In this document: in pieces, positions 45,391-56,105 of the stretch
Layout: every line of letters begins with the position of its first letter
Numbering within the stretch: the first letter of the stretch is position 1
DNA from: Simmondsia chinensis
Taxonomy: Eukaryota > Streptophyta > Magnoliopsida > Caryophyllales > Simmondsiaceae
Length of the DNA stretch: 64,000 bases
Assembly (NCBI GenBank): GCA_018398585.1
Contig: JAGTTD010000008.1
Location: 23,025,172 to 23,089,171 of the forward strand
Direction: 5' to 3'
Notes under the pieces: model-generated
What the model saw: the letters and a program-made list of their open reading frames with translations, nothing else
Told to the model about the DNA's origin: nothing
The model's database searches: none
Program-made: the position numbers and the translations under genes

Positions 45391-46987
45391 TCTTTACCCC
45401 TTAAATAAAAGTTTCGTCCTCAAAACTTACATCCTCAATTTAATTAGACATGGTATTACATCCTTACCCCCATAAATAAAAGTCTCATCCTTAGAACTTA
45501 TATTTGTAATCTAATTAGACTAGGTATCACATTCTTGCCCCCATAAGTAAAAATATCGTCCTCAAAATTTACCTTCATTTTCAAATAAATTTGGATATTT
45601 GCTTCAGATTAGATTCACCTTACAAATTCAGAATTAAAGAGGACACGATATCCTATGGCAACCAATAGTATGCAATACATGCTATTATCTTTTTTTGCTC
45701 ACTGTTTCCAAATCTCTTCAAAGTACGAAAAATATCTTTGACCCAACATTAAGAAGGTCTTAAACTTAAAATCAACAATTCTAATTCTTACGCTCCTCAA
45801 TTCACCACGTTTCCACTGCGCAACTCTAACACCCAACACAACTACTTAGACTTTGGGATTCTACTTCCAAAATATATGGATAGCAATAGATATAACTTGC
45901 TCATTTAATGCCTTCCAAGCAACCTTTAGCAACAATTTAATTTACGTGATCTACAATTATCATTAAATCTTTGGGACATAAAATTACTTCATATTCACTC
46001 TCTAGTATGTACATTTATCCTTGACATCCCTTTTTAAAGGACCCTCTGTCAATCAAGGACGAAATCATTATAAGATGAGTGTTAGAGTGTTTACTCTTCG
46101 TAAAAAAATCTGAACCGTTTTCATAACAAACAAACTCTCGGTTGTCAGGAATCTAAAATGCCACCATTTCCCAAATAATCCAAAGGTGCAAGATAAGAAG
46201 ACAACCAATTAATCTCTAAAATCACATCAAAATTCTCCATGACTAAGAGCACTAAGTCTGCTACATAGAAGATCAGCAATCACATCATACCTTAAAAATG
46301 AAAAGTTAATCCCACCCCACCTAAGTAAAACAAATTTCTTGGTTTTTACCCAACCTCTAAAAACGTCTATTTCTATCATCATAACACTCAAAATACTGTA
46401 CTAATTATTGTGTTAACTAAAACATGTCCCTGTATCATTTATTCACTTAATAAAACAAAGAACCACAACAAATATTTTTGATACGAAACCCCAAAAGGAA
46501 ATCTCAACTACTTCAAATAGGCGGATAATATTATGGTGAGTAATATTCCTCAAAATAAAAATCATCTTCAACAAATAAATTCTCATCGAAATTTGTTTTC
46601 TCAATCTCTTTGATTGCAAATTCAAACAAACTGCAGCAATGCCATGACCTCCATATTAGAACAAAGGAACTCAACTTGTGTTTCAACCGGATCACATAGT
46701 CACCCACTAAACACCAATGTTTCACCGCCGCCAAGATCCATTAAAAAGGGCACATTCAAAACTTCATAATTGATGTTGCATAAACTAGAACAAGTCAACT
46801 AAATTCCTCAAATCAAAATTTCTCAATAATTAATAACCTGTCACTCATCTTAACACCCAAATTTCTCAATAATTAATAACTTGTTACTCATCTTAACACC
46901 AAAATTTCTCGATAATTAATAACCTAGACTCAATATAACACCTAAATCCCTCAATAATTTATAACCTAGTGCTCTGATACCACTTCA
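45391..46987 (-). other. Array F internal region 3
   Basis: Same layout: purine-tract modules (45391-45580), protease remnant (about 46000-46350, MENFDVILEINWLSSY), kinase-like fragment (46443-46738), 45-bp degenerate repeats (46815-46970), priming site (46971-46983, minus tggtatcagagc). Confidence 0.82.
46443..46738 (-). pseudogene. Captured kinase N-lobe fragment (ATG1-like), copy 3
   Basis: The longest open copy: 46734-46531 reads LVGDYVIRLKHKLSSFVLIW, RSWH, then EFAIKEIEKTNFDENLFVED on the minus strand, and 46625-46443 continues in another frame with MIFILRNITHHNIIRLFEVV. LVGDY at the start and IKEI before a helix match the beginning of the ATG1 kinase domain, where a similar LVGDY opens the protein. 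A single frame change separates the two parts. No intron signature is apparent in the retained part. Confidence 0.6.
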
Positions 46988-48654
46988 TGTAGCGCCCCCA
47001 AATATCATACCAAATGGGCTTAAATCATAAGAGTGCTACACGACTGTACTATAATGGGTCCTCATCATAGTACGAAGTCCGAACTCTTCCCCTTCATAAC
47101 TCGTCAATTTCTACAACAATTCCTATTATATATAATACATTGATTCCCAAATAAAATCAATACTAACAAATAACGCTAATAGGACCACAAGTCGATATTA
47201 CAATCTATCCAAATAGTGCATAAAATCTCACTACATAATTTATTTAATTTCTAAACCCTGAAACCAGAATAACGCTCGGAACAATATGTCGTTGTGCCTT
47301 CTTCTTGGATTGCAAGCTACAGATCTAAAAATTTAAGGAAAAAGGAGCGAGCGAACAACAAGCTTAGCTAGTACATCACATACCCTACCTAGACCAGGCA
47401 TATTATTTGAAACCAAAAAAAAAAAGAGAAGTCTAGTTTAAATAGGAAAATCCAAATTATCCTTAAGAATCGTGTAACAAGGGAAATAAAACAACACTTT
47501 ATATTATGATTTATTCCAGAAAAGTTTATCGTTAAACTCGCAGATCAATTGGAGATTTTGGTTGGTATTATGCCTCACAACAGGGCCATATATCAAATTT
47601 TGCATAATTCACCTTGAATTCAGCGGCGATACACGCTCTTTTACAATGCATTCAATTCGACAGTGACACACGCTCATTTTGAATGCATTAAATCCGTCGG
47701 CCACATAGGCTCTTCTCAAATTTAATTCACTGGCCACACAAGCTCTTTTAGAATTCAATTCATCAACCACACAAGTCTTTTTAGAATTTAGTAAATTCGT
47801 AGGCCACACAGGCTCTTTTTGAATTTAATGCATTGGCCACCCAAGTTTTTTTAGAATTCATTAAATTCGTCGACCGCACGAGAACTTTTGAAATTTAATT
47901 CATCAGCCACACAGGCTCTTTTGGAATTAAATTCATCGACCACACAAGTCCTTTTAGAATTCATTAAATTCGTTGGCCACATAGGCTGTTTTCGAATTTA
48001 GTTCGTTAAATTCGATGTAACTTTAACAAGTTCACAATAATTTCATCCACATTGTCACAAGTATAAATTCTTTCAATAATTCACATATTCTATCATCAAA
48101 TCAATGCATAAATCAATATAATTTCAAATCGTAAGAATAGTAATCACACTGTCAGTCAAACACATATGCGCGACCTTACTTTAGGAAAATAATTCACAAA
48201 CGAGCAGGGGAACTAGTATACTTACTTTCCTATCTTCTAACTCAATATCTGAGTCTCTATTACGAATTAGCTTTGAAAGCTTATCTCCAAAAAAAATTGG
48301 AATCGATGATTGGTGATTGAATTTTGGGGGGGGGGGAGGGAGAGAGAGAATTCGAAGAGGGAAGGAGAAACTAGGGTTTAAATCTTCTCCTCTTCTATAT
48401 ATATACTTATAACCCTAATATTACTAATGAGCCCTTTCAAAATTAGCCCATTATTTTATTTATTTTTGCCCGGTTGAAATAATAGTGAATTTTAATTGTA
48501 TTATAATACCTAACCCAATTTAATTAAACCCAGTTGCATATATTATAATACCTAGACCGATTTAACTATATCGACTATTATATCCTTATCCTCTTAAATA
48601 AAAGTTTCGTCGTCAAAACTTACATCCTCAATTTAATAAGGCAAGGTATTATAA
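46988..48654 (-). repeat. Array F LTR 4, with one purine-tract module, truncated array end
   Basis: LTR 46988-48582 (tgtagcgccccc to gactattata), then one taagtt/aaaagtttcgtcg module to 48654, then an abrupt change to family G. The LTR lacks about 100 bp relative to LTR 3, including most of the GA repeat region, replaced by nine or more G at 48326. Confidence 0.85.
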
Positions 48655-49241
48655 GAGCACCGATGGATTACCTACTAGTCACAATAAGAGGTGATGGGAT
48701 ATCGAATATCTTTTCATGTTGGCTTTCCAATCTTAACAACAATAGTATCTAAGTACTTAGGCAATTCATTTGAAAAACAAACGTCCAATACTTTTATAAA
48801 AGAGACAAAACTATGTTGACTCACGTTCTGTTTTACCCTCTTAAGGTTCCTAAATTATGAGACAAATGTTTACACTAAGCGAACACTTCCCAGAGTTCTC
48901 ATGACACATTTTCTCAAACTGTACTTTCATTTGTCCAAACAAGGAGTAATATCTATTAGTCGTTGTATTTAGTCTAAATTGATTGAAAGACCTTGATAGG
49001 CAAGTCAGGATAATATTCTGTTGAGATTGTCAATCGATTTTTGCATCAAGAATTCCATTTCAATTAAATAAGCCATCATTATATGACGCGCTCTTCAACT
49101 GAACTTTCGTAACACCATTGTGTATCTATCATGTTTCTAATAAACTGTTCTCGTACTATCAGTTCTCTAATTAAACACTTTTTTTCAAATATTTGATCAT
49201 CTCTACTATAGTCAACAAGTCAAATATCTCATGCTAGAACA
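48655..49241 (-). repeat. Family G element 1: 3' LTR, truncated
   Basis: On minus the LTR starts TGTTCTAGCATGAG at 49241 and continues with blocks shared with the U3 of the solo LTR at 58192-59946 (gaagagcgcgtcat here, gaagcgcgtatcat there). Cut off at 48655 by array F. Confidence 0.6.
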
Positions 49242-51067
49242 CATTCGACATCTAATGTACAAATGTTTCATCTGACTAACTCATTAATCAAGTTTAATGT
49301 TCCAAATGTTCTTTTTATCGTAATAGATATACTAGTAGAAAACTAGAGATCCCTGAGCACCTAGTAGTACTCCACATGTACTAAGACATATTATACCACA
49401 GCGAGCATAATAGAATAGACAAGTAAAACATACTAGTATTGATCGCAATGCATAAGATAACAATCCATCTGAAATCAAAACTATAAACAGGTCATATAAC
49501 ATACACGATTATTTTTCTTACTTTTAGCAAACGCTTAAAGTTCGAAGTTCACAATTCGACGCTTACATGTATGTAATGGCAACCTAACCGAACTACCCAA
49601 AACTTCCGTCGGCAAGACTAAAGTGAGATATCAAAAGGCTGAGAACATTTATCAATAAATATGTTTTCTTTTAAACTCTTTACTAAACACATTTAACATA
49701 CCACTCTTCCCTCAGCCTCTAAGGTCGTACAAGAGAGCTCCTCGAGGAGGCTAGTGTGGACCCTAGTCAAGTGTACACTCCTACCTTAACATCCACACAA
49801 GTTGACGAAGTACTACATGTCGGCATGGCCTCACCATTTTTTTTTGTCTTGCGCTTATCTTACCTTGTATTCTACAAATGAATGCTCTCCTTAGGGAGTC
49901 ACGCCCACCTACTGTACTGCTTGACTGGTAACGGAGGCCATGAGCATTCATTTAGAAGCTCGCTCCCACTTGATAATTTGAGCCATGTGAATCTTTAATA
50001 GCTTTAGCAAACAATCAAAGCATGGAATCCACCTAACCGTTCCTTGTATGTGTGCAACGATGAGCTTACCAATCTACTCGTTACTCCTTTGGGAGAGGGC
50101 GTAACAAATTATCAATAAGGTGAGAACAATTCCAAATTTATATGTTTCCTAAACATAATTAACTTGCCATTTCTACCTTGGTCTCTAAGACAGTATCTAA
50201 ATGCTCCCTAGGAGACTATCATACTATTCTTGTCAAGTGTATGCCATTACCTAGACGTTTGTACAAGTAAGCAAGATACACCACAGATACGTGGTCACAT
50301 CTATTTTCCTGTTCCTCCATTTATCAAAAAAAACATGTAACCCCATATTCCACAAATAAAGGCCCTCCTTGGGGAGTACCGCCTATCCACTATGCTATCA
50401 GATTGGCAATGGAGACTGTGAGGAAACAACTTATGTACCTCGCTTTCACTTGCAATTTTCAATGGCAGATCTTTCTTTTTGATTATCTCATAATCAATCA
50501 TTTGAATCACATTCTAAATTTTATTTAAAAATTAAATGAAGCCCTAATCATATTAGGTCCCTTTAATTATCCAACATATGTAATCGAATCTCATTAATTA
50601 CGTACATTAAAAGAAATTTCATTTCAAATAATTCAACTTTTGAATTTTCTAATCACGTTAGACCTATTTGAAAAATTCTCCCACTCAATGAAATCAAATA
50701 TTTCACCAAGTTGCATATATAAATGGCCCTCTAACTTTATTCACGTTATACATAATGTTTCACACATTTAAATAATATCAAACTTGTGAATAAAATTTAA
50801 TAAGTATCTTAATTAGAATCTCATTCTAATTAATTATTTATTTACTTAAATTATTTAAATAATGAAACTATAAACATATTTTTTTTAATCATTATTGGAC
50901 ATCCCCCTTTTTTATTTTTTTGTTTTGTAAATAATTAATTAATTATGATCTTAATCTCATTAGATCATAAACCGAATGTCTAATTCTATTAGATATTCTT
51001 CGTTTTGGAATAACATAAATATTCAGCAATTGAATATTTTACGCATTAGTTCAAAATCTAATCACAT
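49242..51067 (-). mobile_element. Family G element 1: non-coding internal region
   Basis: No gag or pol is recognised. On minus it parallels 56490-58191 and 59952-60615 on plus. It consists of at least two degenerate units about 470-490 bp apart (for example gtgggagcgagcttctaaat at about 49955 and agtgaaagcgaggtacata at about 50455), each with a CTCC...GGAG palindrome. The element resumes at 55888 after the LINE. The 69-codon ORF at 50510-50301 has no known relatives. It fits a large non-coding retrotransposon derivative. Confidence 0.6.
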
Positions 51068-51990
51068 CTCTCTCCAGCGTCCCCCCCCCCCCCCCCCCCC
51101 CCCCCCCGATCTCTCTCTCCTTTCCCATCGGCCTGCTTGCCAACAGCGACCACCACCACCACCAGTGACATATACGACGATGAAGCCCCTTAGCCAACAG
51201 TCATGGGCTCCCACCACCACCTAGCTAACCCTAATCCTATCCTTACACCCTAACCCTAACCATAATCCTACCCCTAACTTAGTGAACCCTAACACTAACC
51301 TTAATTGAGGCCACCACCACCATCGGATTGAACCACCACCCAGCCACCACCAAACCACCACCAAACCACCACCAAGCCAACCACCAGACTCGACCCATCG
51401 CTACCCTCACCCTCCCCTTGAGAAACACTAAAACCACTAAAACTAACCCTAAAACTGACCCTAACACACCAACAACCACCACCACCCTCATCCTTACGCC
51501 CCCCCCCCCCACCCCCCCCCCCCCAAAAAAAAAAAAAAAAAAAAAAAAACCAATACCTTACCCTAACCCATTAACCTGCCAACCCTAGCCCGGCTAACCC
51601 CAATCCTCACCCCAACCTTGACCCTCACCCAACACTGCAACCATTGCACCCTCACTCCACGGCTCGCAGCCAACCGGTCCCAGGTAAGCAATAGTCGGCC
51701 GATCCTAGGATAGGTCTCTCCTTTGCATGAAGTTGTGCTAAGTTTGTTGGGTATTATATGATTTATTGCTTCTAATTTTGAATGTCATGATTTTGAATGT
51801 TGTTGCTATAGTGTGTCAACTATGCCCTCTTTTGTGATTGTGTGCTTGATTACTTGTGATTGTTAATAGTTAGTTGATTCACTCTTCTAGTTATGAAGCT
51901 CATACCTGAGGCCATCTTCAAAGTGGTTTGAATCAACTGGTTGAGGCAAGCCTACGATTGAAGATGTTAAATGTTGGCATATTAACAAAG
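51068..51990 (+). other. LINE 5' region: C tracts, CCA-rich and telomere-like repeats
   Basis: C run of 27 at 51081-51107; ccaccaccaccaccag at about 51150; many caccaccaa units at 51310-51390; aaccctaa-like motifs at 51225-51300 and 51555-51600; C runs and an A run of 25 at 51499-51549. Open frames on both strands (51328-51588, 51512-51279) are the result of the biased composition and not credible genes. 51700-51990 is T-rich with no feature. Confidence 0.7.
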
Positions 51991-51999
51991 AAGAGTTTT

Positions 52000-53420
52000 G
52001 AGGGGCCCAAATGATGATGAAAAGAAAGATTAATATCCTTTTCCTTCAAGAAACTAAAAAGTGGTAACGAAAGCCAGGGATGTGCTAGGATATAAATTAT
52101 GGTATGTGGGCAAAGCCGGAGGAAGGAATGGAGTGGGTATTATTGTGGATAGCAACCTTAAGGACAAAGTAGTGGGAGTCATTAGGGTTAGCGATAGGAT
52201 CATCGGCATCAAGTGGGTTTTAGATGGGGAGATAATGAATATTATAAGTGCCTAAGCACCACAGCTTGGGTAAACAGAGCAAGAGAAGGCTAAATTCAGG
52301 GATGACTTAGTGCCTGTTTAGCATTGCTTAATTCTGGGAAATAAGTTTTTTTTCCTAAAAAAAGGACTTTTCTGAAATCTCAAGGGTGTTTGGCAAACAT
52401 GAATAAGCGCCTCTTATTAAAAGCAGAAGCAGTTTTTCTGCTTATAAGCAAAAGCAGAAATTTGGTGCTTATTTTTTTAAGCAGAAGCAGAAACAAAAAT
52501 GAAATAATTGAGAAAGTATATTTCAGGTACCTTCAAATTTATTAATATAGTTAAAAAATAATTTATATATTTTATAAATAGTTTTTATATTATAAAACAT
52601 ATATTAAATATGAAAAAAATATTTTAACAATTAATAATAAATTTATGATATTTAGAAAATATTTTAAATATTTTAATGTTCTCAAAAAAAAAATATTTTT
52701 AAAATATTGAGAAAAAATTTTATAAATATTAAAAATATTTTAAATATTTAAAAAATATTTACATATTTAGAAAATATTTTAAATAATAAAAAATATTTTA
52801 AATATTTAAAAAATATATTAAATATTTAGAATGGTTATGGGTATTTTTTTCAACTATACAGGATTCTGTTGGTGTCCTTTCTAGTAATTTTATACAAAAA
52901 AAGCACCTTTTTTGAAGATTGGTCAAATACTTACAATAATACCATAAGTGCTTCTTCATTGGTTGGCCAAACACAAACTGCTTATTTGAAACAAGCAGTT
53001 TTTTCACAGCAATCCCAAACAGGCCCTTAGACTTAATGATGCAAGGCACACCCCAAAGCAAACAAGTAGTGATTAAAGGTGATTTCAATAGGCATGTGGG
53101 AGCAACCTCAGACAGCTATGCATCCTACCAGGGAGGCCTTGGTTTTGGAACCAGGAATGTCAAGGGTAAGCTCTCAGACTTCACTGTCACTTATGCGTTA
53201 ATGGTTTCCAACACCTTCTTTAAAAAAGTGTGATGAGCACATCATCATGTATCAAAGCGGAGGAGCAAAGACTAAGATTGACTATATACTACTAAGGAAG
53301 AGGGCTCAAAGACTGCAGGGATTGCAAGGTTGTCCCCGAGGAAGACCTATCTATACAGCATATGGTATTGTGTGTTAATGTCAAGACCAAGAGAAGGACA
53401 AAGAGAACTAAGAAACTAAT
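52000..53420 (+). pseudogene. LINE endonuclease domain, broken and split by a MITE
   Basis: Before the MITE: KINILFLQETKKW (52028-52066, the QETK motif holds the metal-binding Glu of AP-type endonucleases) and YKLWYVGKAGGRNGVGIIVD (from 52088), SDRIIGIKWVL, IMNIISA. After it: VVIKGDFNRHVGATSD (53063-53110, GDFN catalytic motif), GFGTRNVKGKLSDF and SNTFFKKV. This domain nicks the target DNA to start reverse transcription. Stops and frame changes at 52060, 52253 and 53231 disable it. The HMV/SDH block near the end is damaged (SIQHMVLCVNVK). Confidence 0.85.
52310..53026. mobile_element. Tourist-like MITE (PIF/Harbinger type) inside the LINE
   Basis: 717 bp with terminal inverted repeats GTGCCTGTTTAGCATTGCTT and GGGCCTGTTTGGGATTGCTG (reverse complement of the right end), flanked by TTA at 52307-52309 and 53027-53029. 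A 3-bp TTA duplication and GGGCCTGTTTGG ends are typical of PIF/Harbinger-derived Tourist elements. The interior is extremely AT-rich with many aaatattttaaatatt palindromes. Subterminal repeats of aagcagaagcag/ctgcttataagc add internal inverted symmetry. No transposase. Confidence 0.85.
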
Positions 53421-55000
53421 GTCACCACGCACTCGTTAGAAGGACTTAAAGTGGGGCAAGTATCAATACTTTAAGGAAAGAGTAGAGTCAGAGCTCACCT
53501 TAGATTTTGTGGGGGATATAAACTACACTTGGATCCAACTGACCCACAAGATTAGGGGTTTGGCATGCAAAGTTCTAGGTGTGTCAAAGTGTGGTGCACC
53601 AAACCATAGAGTCTTCGTGGTGGTGCAGGGAGGTCCAACAAAAGATTAAGGCCAAGCGAGTTAGTTTCAAGGAGTAAGATCAAACTGGAGATGATGACAA
53701 GAAACAATAGTACAAAAAGGCCAGGAACGAAGCAAAGATAGCCATTAGAGAAGCACAGTCCAAAGCATACAAGGATTTTTACAAAAGGCTGGATACGGAG
53801 GAGGGAGCTAGGGATATATATAAAATTGCAAAAGCAAGAGAAAGGAAGAATAGGGACTTGGACCGAAAAAATTCATACAAGGGGAGGTTTGATAGGTGAT
53901 CGTGGATGAGCAAAAAATTAAAGCTAGGTGGAAAGCCTACTTTCACAGTATATTCGACGAATAGGGGATACATATATATCCTTAGGTGATCTTCAAGCAT
54001 CTGAAGAGCGCCAGAACTATTGTTGCTATAGAGGAATTAGATTTGGGGAAGTCAAGGAAGCCCTGAAACATATGAGGAGGGGTAACGCAATTTGCCCAGA
54101 TAGAATACTCACAAACGCATGGAAATGCCTTGGAGAGAGGGCATTTGTTGGCTGACTAAACTATTTAACAAAATCCTTTTAGGGAAAAAGATACCTGTAA
54201 AATAGAGGAAGAGCACATTAATCCTGATCTATAAGAACAAAGGAGACATCCAGAGTTGCGCCTTCTATCGGGGTATCAAACTAATGTGCCACACCCCGAA
54301 GCTGTGAGAGCGGATCACATAGAGGAGGTTATGGCAACAAACATAGGTGTTCGAGATCTAATAAGGATTTATGCCCTATAGATCGACAATAGAAGCCATC
54401 CATCTCCTAATGCAGACGATAAAGTACAACAAGGAGAGACAAAAGGATCTCCATGTGGTTTTCATTGATTTGGAGAAGGCATATGATAAGGTGCCAAGAG
54501 AGGTCCTATGGAGGGTCTGGATAAGAAAGGCATCCCCGTGCCATATATTTGAGTCACTAGAAACATGTACGACGATGCACAAACCAATGTGGGTACAGCG
54601 GAAGGGGAGACATACACTTTGCCCATTACAGTTGGGGTACACCAAGGATCTCCCTTATGTTCCTTTATGTTCATTTTGGTTATAGATGAGCTCGTTGGGC
54701 ATGTCCAATGAGGTGTGCCTCGGTGCATGCTTGTTGCAAATGACAGTTTTGGAGGGGGAGTCACGAGAAGAGGTTAGTGAGAAGCTGCAAGTCTGGTGAA
54801 GGGCCTTAAAATCAACCGATTTATTACTTAGTACGTCCATGACTTAGTATATGGAACTCAAGTTCACTAACTCCACTAGGCCTAGCATAGAAGATGTCAA
54901 GATTGGTGTGCAGACCATACCGAAAAAGGAGTGTTTCAGATATTTGAGTTCCGTGGTTCAACAGGATGGCGAAGTTAACGAGGATATCAACAACCACATT
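53421..55000 (+). pseudogene. LINE reverse transcriptase, broken
   Basis: Linker 53450-53960 (KDFYKRL, YKIAKARERKNRDL). Reverse transcriptase: VKEALKHMRRGNAICPDRI (54050), STLILIYKNKGDIQSC and YRGIKLMCHTPKL (54210-54300), then 54371 onward MPYRSTIEAIHLLMQ, KDLHVVFIDLEKAYDKVPRE, and LPITVGVHQGSPL in another frame (54615-54660). The FADD-type catalytic block reads LVANDSFGGG (54728-54758), so the aspartate pair is lost. These motifs are those of RTE LINEs, whose reverse transcriptase copies its RNA at the nicked target. Confidence 0.88.
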
Positions 55001-55530
55001 AAAGTAGGCTAGCATAAATGGAGGGTGGCTTCTTTGGTACTTTGCAATCGAAAGTTCCCGTTAAAGCTAAAGGGAAAATACTACAAGATGGTAGTGAGAC
55101 TGGCTATGTCATATGGTGCAGAGTGTTGGCCAATGAAACAACGTCATACAGTGAAGATGAAGGTGGTAGAGATGAGGATCCTTCGGTTGATGTATGGACA
55201 CATAGGGAAGGATAGGATCAAAAAAGACATCAACATGGGCAAATTGGGTGTGGCCCAAAAGAGGATAAATTGAGGGAGCAACATTTAAGGTGGTTTGAGC
55301 ATGGTAGGAGAAGACCGACCACAGTTTTGGTCAGAAGATGCGAATAACTTCATAATACACTTGGTAGGAGAGGGAGAGGTAGGCCAAAGAAGAAATGGTT
55401 GGAGACGATCTGACCTGACCTCACTCACCTACGGGAGCAGATGGCCGTAGATAGAGTTCAGTAGAGGACTAGCATAGGAGTAGCCGATGCAGCGGCTTAG
55501 AATAGACGAGTATATTCTGGCTAACACTAG
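55001..55530 (+). pseudogene. LINE C-terminal domain
   Basis: 55025-55273: RKFPLKLKGKYYKMVVRLAM, SYGAECWPMKQRH, VVEMRILRLMYGHIGKDRI; then HLRWFEHGRRRP and GRGRPKKKWLET (55285-55410). This C-terminal region with AECWP and LRWFGH-like motifs is conserved in RTE LINEs of plants. A stop at 55271 and a frame change follow. Confidence 0.85.
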
Positions 55531-55730
55531 GGTTCCGAGGCTTAAATGACTGCCTCTTTGGTATATTTGATATGATAGGGAGCTGTTTTATTTTTATTTT
55601 GCTATTTGCATATTTTTCTATTTGCCCTTTTATTGCCTATTATATGCCTTTTGGTTGCTTTATGTCTTGGTGTACTTGTCTTGTGCTGTCTTTTTTCTCG
55701 TGTGCTTCCACGCTTTAGTGTTGCATGCTT

Positions 55731-55800
55731 ATCAGGTGGGGCGGTCTTCGGACACAGCTTTCTTTTAGGGTAGCACCTTAAAAGGGTAAGGCTGCGTACA

Positions 55801-55831
<31 letters not shown>

Positions 55832-55887
55832 ACCCCCCCAACCTGCATAGGCAGCCCTTAAGGCACTGGGTTTGTTGTTGTTGTTGT
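55731..55887 (+). repeat. LINE 3' terminal signature with TTG tail
   Basis: cttttagggtagcacc, aagggtaaggctgcgtacat, a C tract of 30 (55802-55831), ggcactgggtttgttgttg and four to five TTG units. A truncated copy of the last 35 bases occurs at 61351-61381. Confidence 0.88.
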
Positions 55888-56105
55888 ATTAGATTTAATA
55901 ATCTAAATTGTTCAACTCTTTGAATACCTAACCACATTATACTTGATTTAGAAATATGCTCCTTGATTGAATCATAACTCATCTAAAATTTTAAACAATT
56001 TAAAATATAAATGAACATCCAATCTTATTATTAAACTCTTCAACAACAATATTATAGATTGAATTTTTTCCTCTAATGATATTCTCAATTTTTATTTTAG
56101 AAATT
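55888..56105 (-). repeat. Family G element 1 resumed; left arm of an inverted repeat
   Basis: Continues the minus-strand internal region interrupted by the LINE. It is the reverse complement, with scattered mismatches, of about 56540-56800 (attgatttagatg/catctaaa blocks, ttgaacgatttaaatt against aaattgttcaactc). Confidence 0.75.

Larger units (their letters stand above)
36976..48654 (-). mobile_element. Array F: tandem, LTR-sharing non-autonomous gypsy derivative (4 LTRs, 3 internals)
   Basis: LTRs start on plus at 36976, 40395, 43693 and 46988, giving periods of 3419, 3298 and 3295. Elements read on minus: each internal region opens with a methionine-tRNA priming site, carries a kinase-like fragment and a protease remnant, and ends in purine tracts. 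The internal regions are only 1.6 kb, far too short for gag-pol, so it is a non-autonomous derivative. LTR ends TGTAATACCC and GGGGCGTTACA and the residual NFEDEI-like end of pol next to the purine tract resemble Tekay/Del-type gypsy elements (inference). The fourth LTR is followed by one purine-tract module (48583-48654) and then broken off. Confidence 0.85.
51068..55887 (+). mobile_element. RTE-type LINE, inserted in family G element 1
   Basis: Bounded by family G sequence (ttcaaaatctaatcacat before, attagatttaataatct after) that is contiguous in the inverted copy at about 56765-56800. Order: 5' region rich in C and CCA repeats (51068-51700), endonuclease (about 52020-53400, split by a MITE), reverse transcriptase (about 54020-55000), C-terminal domain (55018-55520), then the signature 3' end ggtaaggctgcgtacatcc, C tract, and cactgggtttgttgttgttg ending in TTG repeats. 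That 3' end is characteristic of plant RTE LINEs. Without the MITE the element is about 4.1 kb. Confidence 0.88.

Noticed and set aside
51227..51300. True telomere array
   Set aside because: Only a few degenerate AACCCTA-like units, interspersed with other sequence; no uninterrupted tandem array.
51279..51588. Overlapping ORFs of 77 and 86 codons, proline/histidine-rich on plus and glycine/valine-rich on minus
   Set aside because: Product of the C- and CCA-rich composition of the LINE 5' region on both strands; no domain.
54376..54764. Two minus-strand ORFs of 89 and 100 codons
   Set aside because: Antisense shadows of the LINE reverse transcriptase.
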